From positions 15,128,934-15,192,933 of the forward strand of contig JAKGHH010000003.1 of the NCBI GenBank assembly GCA_022828595.1: DNA of 64,000 nt, given 5' to 3'. The notes under the pieces are model-generated. The model saw only the letters and a list, made by a program, of their open reading frames with translations, was not told where the DNA came from and did not search any database. Made by a program: the position numbers and the translations under genes. This DNA comes from Nelumbo lutea. Its lineage: Eukaryota > Streptophyta > Magnoliopsida > Proteales > Nelumbonaceae. Shown here in pieces: positions 9,956 to 21,924 of the stretch (its first letter is position 1; each line of letters starts with the position of its first letter).

Positions 9956-11417
9956 TCACAAATGAGGGGTGTTTAGTTTTCTCACTTCAATTTCAGTGAT
10001 TGAATGTCGTAAATATTTTGAAAAAAAAAAAAGACAAATATCACGGATATTCTCCTCTCGTGCTTTGTAGTTAGAAACTAATCTATCTTTGATATCAGAA
10101 ATTAGAGAGAGAAAATTAAAGGGTGGTGACGTCGGAGATGAGTCGTGAGTTGTGACGACAGAGACGAAGATGAAAGGATAGAAATTAAAGTGCGGCAACA
10201 CTTCTTGAATCCTAGAACGGAGGCCTCCCGAAACAAGTCGCGACAAGGAAACCTTTTAGAGGTGCTCTTCACGAGCAAATAAAATACACACACCCACACA
10301 CCCACCATCACTTCATATCTTCCTGAAAATTGGATTGTCTTTTTTTTTTTTTTTATCAAAAGCCCACTTGAATGCCAAATTTACTTCTCTTTTATTAATT
10401 TATTTTTACATCTTATTATCAACGTAAATATTATCAACGTAAATATGCATCGATGTATCATTTGTCAATGCATAAATGTAATGTTACCAAATACAGGCAA
10501 AAGTGAACCTGAATGCAAATTTACCTTGAACGGGGATTTATACTCCATTTGCATTATTTCCAAATGCAGCCAAAGGGAATTTTAGGCAAAGACAAAGACA
10601 ACGATGGAAATAGAGATGCAGACAGAAGCAAAGCTAGAAAGGGAGTAGCGTTCCGCTTCATATGTTCTCGAATTTTTTCATCAATTAGATTTTATTTTGA
10701 AAATTTGAGGAATAATGAACACAAATTTGATATTTCATTTTTTTTATTAGCACTTAATGCCAATGTCAATTGTCAAAAACAGTAGAAATAGTATAAGACA
10801 ATACTTAAACAATAGGAATGGAGTTAATCAATTAGCTAAACTATAAGAGTAGTTTAAAAAATTTTCTCTTTATATGATGAGAAAAATCAGATTTCCATAC
10901 AAAGATTTTTGTTGTTCGTATGTTATTGTCGAACGTAAATTTATGAAGAGCTATTACTGTTCTTAATGATAGGAGTAGAGCCATAGAGCCATGCACGATT
11001 GCTGTACATTCACCCAAATGAATAATGCCCAAATTGTTCAGCAGCCTAAGTTTTAATGAACACCTATTAATGTGACGAGAATGTACAGATTGTTCCATTT
11101 AGATAGTGGATTTCTTTGTGCTGCTAGGTAGTGCTATATTTAAATTACACTTTTTTGGCGCAAATTATACCGTTTTTTTGTAACAAAAGAATAACAAAAT
11201 AGGTTGTTCTTGTGCTTTATAAGCTTCAATCAACCGATTCTATAGATACCCGACCTAGCGAAAAATAAAATAATCAGTATCACTTCACCAATTTGTCGAT
11301 AGCTGAAATAATCAGTATCACTTCACCGATTCTATAGATACCCTAACAAATTTTGATCGAAAGTTCACGGTCTAAAATAGTTCATCATTTGATTCACAAC
11401 CAATAGAGGTCGATTCA
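9956..11417. other. Intergenic stretch, no gene recognised
   Basis: AT-rich DNA. Local direct repeats occur (AATAATCAGTATCACTTCACC at about 11268 and 11308). Short frames on both strands lack recognisable features. Confidence 0.6.
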
Positions 11418-11419
11418 AC

Positions 11420-11476
<57 letters not shown>
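11418..11476. repeat. (ATT)n microsatellite
   Basis: An uninterrupted run of the trinucleotide ATT/TTA, about 59 bp. Confidence 0.95.
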
Positions 11477-11477
<1 letters not shown>

Positions 11478-11923
11478 GTTAAATTGAGCACTTTGTGGTT
11501 AAAAACTTGTGCAAAACTGAAATGAAGTGATTAATATTCCATCACATGTAATGTCCAAGCAATCCCATAAAAACAATACTCATCAAGTATCAATGCTAGG
11601 TGCATGTTTTGTCTCTGTAAGCTTTATCCTTTTCAATATATTAATTGAATACCCAAGATATAATTATCTGTACTAAGACTATTAGGACTTCAAGTTTTGT
11701 TTTCTCTCTGTTAGTATATCAGAAATATTCACCACGTTTCTGGTACATTTCCGTATTCCGGTTCAAAAGCATTTGTTTGCAATACATTTCTGCATCGTAA
11801 AACAATGAAAAATTGTATTTTTTGAGAGTTTGGTTTCGAGAAATTAAAACATTTTCGTATTGATTTTTTCGATACAAATATTTACTTTCTTTGAAGAGAA
11901 AGTAAACAAGCTTCTCGATTATA

Positions 11924-12011
11924 GTGTGGATTGATCCACACCACCTCTATGCCATGCGTTCGGTTGATTATAGTGTGGATTGATCCACACTATCTCGTGG
12001 ATTGATCCACA
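11924..12011. repeat. Three copies of a perfect short palindrome
   Basis: GTGTGGATTGATCCACAC occurs at 11924-11941 and 11973-11990, and a shortened form at 11997-12011. Each has 8-bp arms (GTGTGGAT / ATCCACAC) around TG. They lie within about 90 bp and could extrude small hairpins; no function is known to me. Possibly one end of a mobile element whose other end includes the hairpin at 13230. Confidence 0.7.
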
Positions 12012-12199
12012 CCACAACCTATTCTTTCATCCACGGATTTATCTCATGGAAGCATCTACACCATACCGTTTTGCATATGGAATAACGTTCACATACTTCG
12101 TATGGATGTTTAACCCTAGTATAAGACCTCTTTTCTTTTTACCGTTGCAACATTTCTTTGTGAGCTCGTTGTTGTTATTCTTCTATACTCGTCAATGTT

Positions 12200-13229
12200 A
12201 TTCTTCTTTATTTGAACTATGGCTTTAACCGGATCGGACTTAGATCGGAAGCAACAAAGCCTACATTCAATCCAATTATTGATAACCTACATCTGAATCC
12301 AATTGGCTTGAATTCAAATTCAAATCCTAACGAACTCGGATCGGATCCGAAAATATAATATATAGAATATATTTTTATAATTTTGAATATAATTATATAA
12401 AATTTATATATTAAAATTAATAAATATTATAATAATTGTTTTATATTTTAATGGGATCAGATGGGGTCAAATCCGAATCCAATCCGATTATTAATTGGAT
12501 GTAGATTGTAACATCCAAATCTGATCCGATTACATAAATATGTTGTTTGAATATGAAATAATTAGATTGGATGTTAGATCAGGCCTTGGATTTTCGGGCA
12601 TTACTGAAAAACCTAATTTGAACCACTCGCCACTCCTCCGACCACTACTGCATCGTATCATTGATGGTAACTAGTTTGAACCACTCAGGCAATGCTGACA
12701 AACCTAGTTTATTCTCATGTTATATTACTCTTCTCTATTTGAACCACTCGCCACTGCTACACGTGTTTATTAAGTAATATTAATATCGATATTATTTTAT
12801 TAATTATTAAGCTTGAAATATTACTTTTATTAATATTAATAATTAAATTAATTGTTACTGATATTATTAAATATTATTAAAATTGTTGTTAATACTATCA
12901 ATTATCATTAATGTTACTACTCCTTTTTAATTAATATTAATATCATTATTTGATATTTAATATTATTAATTATTACAAATATTATTTTTATTTACTATTA
13001 AAATCCTTACCTGTTTACTAATATTTTTCTATTGTGTATATTACAAAAAATAATATTATTATTTTTTAATGATTAATGACATAGATTATCTCAAATGTTA
13101 TAGTTGAGATGCATGGAATCAAATACAATGGGCAAAATGAAATATGCCACACCTTACATAATGCCCATGGAGGTATAATATGCATCGGTCCACACATTTT
13201 TGTCCATGATGTAGAAAAACTACCTCGTT
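12200..13229. other. AT-rich repeat-like stretch, no gene
   Basis: 12225-12600 is rich in GGATCGGATCCGAAT-like words around an AT-only core, a composition typical of hAT-like nonautonomous elements in plants, but no clear termini were found. 12770-13075 is almost pure A/T with recurring ATTAATATTA words. No coding frame. Confidence 0.5.
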
Positions 13230-13263
13230 GGGGTGTGATGTATTTTCATCCACATCACACCCC
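13230..13263. repeat. Perfect inverted repeat (hairpin)
   Basis: GGGGTGTGATGT at 13230-13241 and ACATCACACCCC at 13252-13263 are perfect 12-bp reverse complements with a 10-base loop. Confidence 0.85.
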
Positions 13264-16090
13264 ACTACCCAATTTATGATCTATGGTATAGAACACCCAC
13301 TTAGATACACAAGTACACAACTACAATAAGGTGACAAATATATGATATAAATTAAGAAAATCTTATATTATAAACAAATCAAAGAAAGGGTTTCAAGGTG
13401 AAAAAGTGCTATTCTAGCTTGCACACAATATTGCTGATCTGGAAATTAGAGGTATACAAATTTCAAAGAAGATTGTAAAATAAAAAAAGAGAAAGTATGG
13501 GATAATACTAAAGAAACATATGACCTTGTCATAAGTATACGGTAGGATATGTGTGGGCTTTTGAGATTGACAATAGGCCAAGTACAAGGAGTCTCCGAAA
13601 TTTGTCAGTTATAAATAATAATAGTAGGTTTGTAATAATCATGGAAAAGGTCATTTTACAAATTTTACTGGTTTGAATGGATCAAAAGATTTTTTTTTTT
13701 TTGGTAAAAATAACAGGAAAGAGACTTACATGTGAATGTATGCTAAAAAATGGAATTTAAAGCAAAAAATGGTTTTATTTGAATAAAATAACAGAAGAGG
13801 TGTGTAGAATCCAAAATCTGTGTAAAGATTGCCCTAATCAAACAATCAAGCATAAAGTGTTTTTTTCATTGGTCATTTTTCATTTTAATTTGATAATGAT
13901 ATAGACTATGACTGCATAATTTACATAGTGTTTATGCAGCAAAAAAAAAAAAAAAGTGTTTACAAATCAAATTAACCAAAAAAAAAGAAAGTTGGCTAAG
14001 AATGTATAATAAATTATCTAAATATGATCACCTAAAACAATCAAATCACAAGCTTGACTATCAACCACTAGATAGATTAGACAGCAGCTGGCTGAATTCA
14101 TTGATAGCTGGAAACTGACCTTTTTATTTTCAGCAATTAATGTAGAATATATGCAAAGAAAAAGTGTATTGCGTAACAGCATACGGAAGTTTGTTTGGCT
14201 TGACTTATTTAGTTTGAAAAGGCCGGGTTAGGTTCCATGTGTTTTTGGGTCAATTTAATCCCACAAATAATCAAATATGATATGTCTAACCCATTAAATC
14301 GATATCATGAAAGCTTTATGTTCAAATAGTCCAAATTAATGGCGTTAAAATCTTTTTATCATATCATTTAAAATTTTTAACAAATTCCCTGCCGCTGGTG
14401 TGATGTTGGAGAATGGAGTTTGCTTTTTGTGGTCCTTGATAGAATCTAACAGCTTGGAATCATTAGTATGGTTGCCACTTGTCAATTAGTCATTTGAAAT
14501 GGCAATACAACCAATTTTCATATGTGTACACTCTGTATTTCCATCATGTTGTGCTAAATTGTTCTCATTTGTTTTGCGCTATCTAGTAGTAATTAAGTTG
14601 TGAAAGAAAATTTCATAGTTTTACCGTCATAACAGCTATGCAATGCACTGAGCTAACGTCCTAAATCATGTCGATTAGGGAAAGTTATTAATGACCTGAA
14701 ATTCCAGATTTTATCCAGAGATGGCCAAACAGAATCTGAAGGCATCAATTCAAATATCGATAAAATATGAAGCCATCAATTCATTATATTGTCATTTAAT
14801 TTAGCTTATTTTAGTTACGTTCTGTATAATTTTCTGTGCACATCATCCTATTTTAACTCAGGTTTTTTCTATGTAAGACAAAGACAATTTTAATTATATT
14901 TTTTTTTTCACTACTTCAGCAAAAAAAACAAAAACAAAAAAACTTGGTAGGAAAGTAGGAATGCACGCAACGGCATCCCAATGATCTGATCGTTAGATGG
15001 TGCAAGATAATTCCGTGTCCTTTTCTTTAGAACAAACAAAAAAGAAACGGAAAAGAAAAATTAAAACAAAAAAGTTTGTGAAACTGTTGCTAGGAGCCTA
15101 TGATTTAATGGGAAAAAAGGAGACGAAAAAGTGGAATTGAATGGTTAGTTGTAACCTGTACGCCTAGTTAGCAACTATAGTTGAAAAATCAGGAGTTGAA
15201 CAAGAAAATTAAAGAAGACATATTACACAAAAAGCAGGAACTAATTAAAACTAAGCCTTCTTCACAAATCAGAATTAAGCACGTATTGTTGTTATATTTT
15301 GCTAAAAGTTAGTATTCTGAGGAAAAGCATTTCCTGTGCAGTAACAAACATGTGGAAAATGATGGTTAAAATTAACCCATGGAGGGCTGGTTTGATGGTG
15401 TGTTAGCTGGGTTGTTCTAGCATTGATGTAGAGTGTAAAATGATTCATATAAATTATAAAATTAGATTAGTTTTACACTAATAAATTTATCTTCTTACTA
15501 AACAGATTTTTAATTGTAATGGATATAAAACATAATGTTGCCAAACACATACAAAAGCAACCCTAGCCCCAAGTGATTAGTGTTGTTTGAGTAATGTTAT
15601 TTGGTGCAATGCAAATGAATACAGCAGCCGTGGTTGGTTTTTGTTGGAGTCAGAGCTGCGTTATGCATTAAATCAACTTCTGAACGATGATGCCCAGTGC
15701 CCAATATGAGTTATTCGAGCCCGATCCACGGGTTGCAGCAATGACTGACTTCACAATCACCTCCCTCTGCTACCTAACCTACCAATCATAGTAGAGTATC
15801 ATACTCAGAAATGCAGACTCCAGACCATCGTGAAAAGGGCATTTTTGTCAATGTATACATGAAAAGTAAGGGTGTTTTTGTAATATTCCTCTTTTTGTTG
15901 CCAAAGATAACCCTTGTCGGGCGTTTTACGCGTGTAGAATCTCCACGTGTAGGCGGCGTGGAATTCTGTACAAGTTGCAAAAGGGTGGACGGACGGCTGG
16001 AGGCTGGTAGGTCACGCTCTTACCCCCACCAAGAATTAGAATCAAGTTCTAGGGGGTGGTGGAGGATGGCTCATTTACGATTTTAAACTT
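13264..16090. other. Intergenic stretch upstream of the F-box gene
   Basis: AT-rich, with several poly-A/poly-T runs (13690, 13940, 14905). No supportable gene on either strand. A plus frame at 15811-16086 has no recognisable domain and lies in promoter-like DNA. Confidence 0.6.
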
Positions 16091-16114
16091 TGAGAGAGAG
16101 AGAGAGAGAGAGTC
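16091..16114. repeat. (GA)n tract upstream of the F-box gene
   Basis: A run of GA dinucleotides about 1.4 kb before the F-box/kelch start codon. GA tracts are common in plant promoters; a role here is only possible. Confidence 0.85.
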
Positions 16115-16319
16115 ACGTTCACGCTTCACACCTCACCGGCTTCTAAAATCAGTTTGGGGATAACTAAAACTAATGAAAATTAGGGTAACGTTTTAATGGC
16201 GAGATAGCGACTACCGTGATAAATTGGTAGCCACGAGGCCCACGACCACGAGAGAGACGTAAGAAGAACGGAGTCCTCTCATCTCATTCCTCTCATTCTC
16301 TCCATCTAAGTACAAGGCC

Positions 16320-16720
16320 GTTTCTCCATGGACACGTGCCCACTGCCTACACGTTTCGGCACTCCGACCATTATCTCGGAGACGGCAACTAGCGGGAACC
16401 CTTGGCCTTGGCGGGGCCCACCTTCTCTCTCTCTACGAACAAAAAGAAATAAAATTAATTAAACTTTTTATTAACAATTAAAATAAATAGAGGCCAGACT
16501 CCATAGCATACTGAGAAGAGAAGTGAGGGGATAAAGGCCCAGGTACATAATCCGGAAGGCCCAACCCAGAGCTTCCAGATTTGGGGGGGGCGGGGGGGTG
16601 ATTTGCAGAGAGAATAGATATCGAAGCACGACGACGAAGAAGAAAGCGAAGAAGCGAAGGAGAAAGAAATAAAAATTATAAAAATTCCGATCAAGGCCTC
16701 TTTCTATCCCAATCTGTAAG
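16320..16720 (+). promoter_or_regulatory. Putative promoter and 5' leader of the F-box/kelch gene
   Basis: Seen in order: a G-box CACGTG at 16333-16338, two GGCCCA (site II type) motifs at 16536-16541 and 16558-16563, a GA-rich tract at 16620-16665, and a TATA-like TATAAAA at 16677-16683. A consensus-like 5' splice site (CTGTAAGT) follows at about 16715. It would suit a 5' UTR intron ahead of the ATG at 17515, as I recall for this gene family, but I cannot place the acceptor. The assignment is inference from motif order and position. Confidence 0.4.
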
Positions 16721-17514
16721 TCCACATCTCTATGTTCTTTTTCCTCTTCCTCTGAGATCTCCAATCCCATCCCTTCCCTCAGACCAAAAATAAATTTAAT
16801 AAATAAACAAATCTTTCTATAAATTTTAACAACAAAGAACGGATCCTTTTTTTCCCTTCCATTCTTAAAGAAAGAAAGATAGAACGACAGAAAAACAAAA
16901 AAAGATAAAATTGATTTAATTGTTCAGATCATTTCGGGTTACAGGGTCGTATCGGGCCAGCCGACATATTTCTTCTTTATTGCTAAACCTAGAAACCGGC
17001 TTTGGTGAATTTTCGTGTCTAGGGATTTTTCTGACTGTTTGTTCGTGAGCTCTTTTTATTCTTATCCTTGTTTCTAATTGTTCTGATCTCTGGATTCTTC
17101 CTCCCTTTACGAATTTGGAGCCTGAAGATGGGTTTCTGATTTCTTCCTTTTAAAAGTTTTCATTCTTCTCTCCGTTGGATCGGTGATTTTTGGATTCGCA
17201 TCCATGAACGATTGAAAGTTGGAAACTGTTTGAATATTACTTTCTTTCCATTCTCCTTTTTCTTTTAATTGGCATTTCTGGGTTGTTTTGATATCGTCAA
17301 ATCTATGTACAATTAGGGCTCTTTGATCTCATTCTGCTTGAAAGGTTGCATTTTTCCTGTCCGAATCGGTGGTTTTTGGATTCGGGGGAGTAGCTCGAGC
17401 GTTAGGGCTTCTATTCTTAACTGATTTATTTCGGATTCCATTTTGGTGAGAAGGAAGGAGGCCTTGGGTTGGTAGGATTAAATTTACTGCTCTTACCGGT
17501 TGAATTCCGGAGAC

Positions 17515-19011
17515 ATGTTAGAAGGTCAGTCCTGTCTGGTCTCGAGGGCGTTGCCGGGCACCTGTGAGCAAGACAGTAAGTGGGTTTACATGACTTATCG
17601 TCTTATCGAGGTCTCCAAAGGCAAGCGCCGTTTAGAAGACGATGGGCGAGAAGAACCTGTGGAGAGGAAGTCTTCCAAGCGAATTGATGCGCTCGAGAAA
17701 GAGGAAATGACCCAAACTCTGCAAGATCTTTCCCCGTCTACCATGGATGAATCCAGTAACAAAGGGGACCATGGGGATCAATCTGCAAGATCTTTCCCCG
17801 TCTCCAATGGCAACCGCCGTTTAGAAGACGATGGACAAGGAGAACATGGGGAGAACAAGTCTTCCAAACGACTTGATACTCTTGAGAAAGAGGAAACGAC
17901 CCAAACTCTGCAAGATCTTTCACCGTCTCCTGTGGATGAATCCAGTAACGAAGGGGACCATGGGGATCAATCTGATTTAAATTCCCTCATCCAGCCCATA
18001 GGGCGGGACATGTCTATCAACTGCCTGCTTCGCTGCTCGAGGTCTGATTATGGTTTGCTTGCCTCCCTAAATCGGAGCTTCCGGTCTCTATTTCGAACTG
18101 GAGAGCTATATAAGCTGAGGCGGAAGATGGGTGTTATTGAACATTGGGTTTATTTCGCATGTCACCTCCTTGAGTGGGAGGCCTTCGATCCCATTCGTCG
18201 TCGCTGGATGCATTTACCAAGGATGCCTGCAAATGAATGCTTCATGTGCTCTGATAAAGAGTCTCTGGCAGTGGGCACAGAGCTTCTTGTATTTGGGAAG
18301 GAAGTTAGATCTCATGTCATATACAGATACAGCATTTTGACAAATTCCTGGTCTGCCGGCATGAGGATGAATGCCCCCAGATGCTTGTTTGGGTCTGCCA
18401 GCCTCGGGGAGATTGCTATTCTTGCTGGGGGCTGCGATTCAGAGGGGAACATCTTGAGTTCGGCAGAACTATATAATTCAGAGACTGGAACTTGGGTGAC
18501 TCTCCCCAGTATGAACAAGCCGAGGAAGATGTGTTCCGGAGTATTTATGGATGGGAAGTTTTATGTTATTGGGGGAAGCAACCAAGAGGCACCACTTACC
18601 TGTGGAGAAGTCTATGATTTGGAAACAAAGACGTGGACTGAAATCCCTAACATGTTCCCTGGACAAAATGGTGCAGCTGGGGGAACAGCACCCCCTCTGG
18701 TTGCAGTGGTAAATAATGAGCTTTATGCAGCTGATTATGCAGAGCAGGTGGTGAAGAAGTATGTAAAGAGCAGGAACTTGTGGGATATCGTGGGTAGATT
18801 ACCTGAGAGGGCAGTCTCAATGAATGGTTGGGGGCTTGCATTTAGAGCATGTGGGGATCGGCTTATAGTTATCGGCGGTCCAAGGGCTTTGGGTGGAGGG
18901 ACCATAGAGCTCAATTCATGGTCCCCTAAAGACGGTGCACCGCAGTGGGACCTTTTGGCTTGCAGGCCATCAGGGAGCTTTGTCTATAATTGTGCTGTAA
19001 TGGGGTGCTGA
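17515..19011 (+). CDS. F-box/kelch-repeat protein (SKIP11/At1g74510-like)
   Basis: A single uninterrupted 498-residue frame. The start MLEGQSCLVSRALPGTCEQD matches the conserved start of this plant family, which is why ATG 17515 is preferred over an in-frame TTG five codons upstream. Residues about 153-200 form the degenerate F-box (SDLNSLIQPIGRDMS, INCLLRCSRSDY, LASLNRSFRSL). Residues about 215-498 hold kelch repeats with the usual double glycines (AILAGGCDS, FYVIGGSNQ, LIVIGGPRALGGG), probably a beta-propeller. Such proteins act as substrate adaptors in SCF E3 ubiquitin ligases: the F-box would bind an SKP1/ASK protein and the propeller the target. The substrate is unknown here. Residues 38-152 contain a 63-residue in-frame tandem duplication of an acidic/basic linker, which makes it longer than the relatives I recall (about 450). 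No damage is seen, so it is probably functional. Confidence 0.92.
   Translation: MLEGQSCLVSRALPGTCEQDSKWVYMTYRLIEVSKGKRRLEDDGREEPVERKSSKRIDALEKEEMTQTLQDLSPSTMDESSNKGDHGDQSARSFPVSNGNRRLEDDGQGEHGENKSSKRLDTLEKEETTQTLQDLSPSPVDESSNEGDHGDQSDLNSLIQPIGRDMSINCLLRCSRSDYGLLASLNRSFRSLFRTGELYKLRRKMGVIEHWVYFACHLLEWEAFDPIRRRWMHLPRMPANECFMCSDKESLAVGTELLVFGKEVRSHVIYRYSILTNSWSAGMRMNAPRCLFGSASLGEIAILAGGCDSEGNILSSAELYNSETGTWVTLPSMNKPRKMCSGVFMDGKFYVIGGSNQEAPLTCGEVYDLETKTWTEIPNMFPGQNGAAGGTAPPLVAVVNNELYAADYAEQVVKKYVKSRNLWDIVGRLPERAVSMNGWGLAFRACGDRLIVIGGPRALGGGTIELNSWSPKDGAPQWDLLACRPSGSFVYNCAVMGC
17626..17974 (+). repeat. 189-bp in-frame tandem duplication within the F-box gene
   Basis: CGCCGTTTAGAAGACGATGG recurs at 17626 and 17815, exactly 189 bp (63 codons) apart, with matching text up to GGGGACCATGGGGATCAATCT in both copies. 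The word CTGCAAGATCTTTCCCCGTCT occurs a third time at the junction (about 17783), so the junction itself looks like a further partial copy. The copies differ by scattered substitutions that keep the frame. Confidence 0.95.
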
Positions 19012-21481
19012 TGTGTCAAGTTTTGGTGACACCATTTGTAATGTACGGGTTCCTCACATTGGATGGATGTACAAGATTGGTTTGTTGAAGGGATAGTTTC
19101 TGGCTAATGGGTAATCTCTCCCTTTTTCTTTTTATTTTTCTGAGAAAAATTCAGATTTAACTCAAGATTCAATGGAATGTTTTCTTGTAAGGAGGTCTTT
19201 AGTTTTCATTTTTTCTATTGTTCTTATTTTATTGTCTCCATTGAATTTGCATCTTCTACTGTTTTCTGTTTCCACAAAGCTAATCAGAGGTTCGCATCAT
19301 GTAGAACAGAATAGGTTGGTTAATAATGATGCTCCTACACATTAATAGATTATTGGGAACATTACAGAATCTTTTAGGCATTTGAATGTTTTCATCTTAA
19401 TTCTTAATGTGTGGTTGTGTTTCTCCTTAAGAGAGTTTTTTTTTTTTTTGAAAAAAAAATTCTCTTTTTCTTGGACTGTGGTTTATCTGTTATTTGTGTT
19501 ATAACATTTTTGAGCTATGAACATCTAAATGCACAGCTGTATCTCTAGATGTTGTGTGCTGTTTCTGGCTCTATTTTGGGGTTTATGTGTGCCCATTTAT
19601 TTCTAAATTTATCAAGTGGAAAGATGGATAGCAACTTATGTAGGGTTTTCATTATCTTTTCCTTCTCCATTGACAGGATTTATTAATAATATTAATTATT
19701 TTGAGATTTCTGGTATAAGGTGAAGAGCCTAAAATTTAGTTGATGATATATAAGGCCTCAAGCTTGAATTTCAGGATATCTCTGTCATAAAATGTGGTTT
19801 TCCAAGTGCACATAGAATTATCCTTGCAATTTGTTCTCAACTGTTTATTCCTTCAATCCTGCCAATCTGGTGCATGCTTCTTCATTGTTTATAGATAAAC
19901 TGACCATCTATTTTCTACCAAGTTCTTATTTGTGGTCATTCCCTAGGATATTCCCTCTACCCCAAGTGATGTTTTTTCTCACCCTAGCTTCTGTTTCAAA
20001 TGTTTCAAATGATCTAGTAATTGAAGTTATCTGGTAAGCTTAAGAATGTTTATAGATCTAATATAATCTTGCTATTTTTTGTCACTATAGAATGGTTTAA
20101 GGGAAATAAATGGTGATGTAGCAGAATTAAAGATATTTTTGTTGAAAAGCTTAGCAAACTTATAGATTGAATTTTGACAATACCCCTTCCAGATTATGCC
20201 TTTTCCAGCTAAAACCGATGTATATACTTAGCATGCCGCCAAAGTATATGGATATGTATGCATAAGATGTTATTGCCATATTTTGTGTTTTCCAGCTAAA
20301 AGGATGCGTATAATTACATGGATAATTGTTGTTACATAAATTTGAATTCCTTTCTCCAAAACCTGCTATCCATAGTAAACTATACGATATTGATTTTGTT
20401 ATAATTCTGTGGATATTTTAAAGTAGGCAATATCTACAATGCTGAAAGGTATGATGCTGGAAGAGTCTTGACCAATCACAACCCCCCATGAATTTTGATG
20501 AATTCCAGCTCATTGGTACTACTTTATGCTACCAGTTGATTGATTATCATTTCTTCAGTTATGATGCCTTTTCTGTGTCATAGTCAAACTCTTTAAAGCA
20601 ATGGTGCATTCTGTATGTTAAGGTTAGGTGTTTGACTGCCGTTGGTAATCTGACCAAAACTTATTTTAGGATGCACAATCTTATAAGGACATTGTGTTGT
20701 GACTAGACTTTCCTCCTAACTGTTCAAATAGTGAGTTGAAATCTTGGAGTGACTTGTACTGGACAGGTTTGTAAAAACATGTTCGAACATCTTGATGTTG
20801 ATAATACACGTGTTCTGTAGTGTGAGAAAAGCAAAACTAGGGTCTTCTATGTTTGGTTACTTCATGTTACAGTGAGTGACTTACATGAATTAAGGTTTCC
20901 TGTATAGACTAGATCTTTGGCTTCAGAACTATGGATGTTTAAGACTTTAAGTAGAATTAAGATGGCATCTGAAGATTCTGGACCTTATAATTGTTTTTGA
21001 GTACCGATCCCTTCCACTTCAGGCAGGAAGCAGAGCAGCAACGCAAGGGCCCTTTTTCTTGCATGCAAATTTTTAATCTCGTGCTGAAATGGGTGGCTTG
21101 TCATTCATGCTTCTCCTCTTAACCTGTTATCTTCTTTCTGCTATTCTCCAATAAATCAGTCTTTGTCTGGCTATTAATCAATGACCCTGCACCTATGAGG
21201 TAGCACTTTTGGCAATGCTTAACCTGTTGTTTCTTTCATTATTGCTTAACCACCACTCTCTTTTCCTTTCTGTAATTTTTGTCCTATCTGATCCATATGT
21301 ATTTTTCACTCCTGTTTTGTTTAGTGGAATGATCCTGAGATCCCATTCTGATTGGCTCTACAAATTTTCAATCTGATGTCTGGAGTGATGATTCTGGGTA
21401 TATCATGTTACTTTTGGGGCTTGCTTTGACCTCGTGGAGCTTTTACAGCGTGGTAACTGTAATTTTTGATTAATGGATATT
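19012..21481. other. 3' flank of the F-box gene and intergenic DNA
   Basis: The first about 200 bases are presumably the 3' UTR; no single polyadenylation signal stands out. The rest has unique-looking, moderately AT-rich sequence without any supportable gene on either strand. It includes poly-T at about 19436-19449. Confidence 0.5.
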
Positions 21482-21918
21482 TGGGTAAATTACGGATAGG
21501 TATCCTGTACTTTGGGGGTAGTGACAGATAGATACCCTGAAATTTAAATTGCAACACTTGAGTAAGTTGAACTCTCAAAAATAGATATTTGGGCCCATCC
21601 GTTAGTATTTAAACATTATATAATGTCAAAAATACATTTTTCATGTTTTTTTAGATAATTTTTTTAGAGTAAAGTCAGCGCTAGAGAATGCCATCGTCGG
21701 GAAATTTGAATCTGTTATTCGCGTACATGTGAGAACAACATCATCGTGGGGGAGACGTTCGGTTACATGAGAATGATATCAGACATGAGAAGGGTATTTT
21801 TGGCATTATGTAATGTTAAACTGACAGAATACTAATGGATGGACTCAAGTGTCTATTTTTTAGAGTTCAGGGTATTCAAGTGTTGCAACGTAAAGTTAAA
21901 TATCTGTAATTTATCCTA
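21482..21918. mobile_element. Long-armed foldback MITE (GGGTAAATTAC type)
   Basis: The left arm (GGGTAAATTACGGATA, GCAACACTTGAGTA, GGGCCCATCCGTTAGTATT, AATGTCAAAAATAC) pairs with the right arm read backwards (AGGATAAATTACAGATA, GCAACACTTGAATA, GAGTCCATCCATTAGTATT, AATGCCAAAAATAC). Arms are about 150 bp each. GATATT flanks both ends (21476-21481 and 21919-21924), a possible part of a target duplication. Long arms are typical of Mutator-like nonautonomous elements. No transposase frame. Confidence 0.7.
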
Positions 21919-21924
21919 GATATT

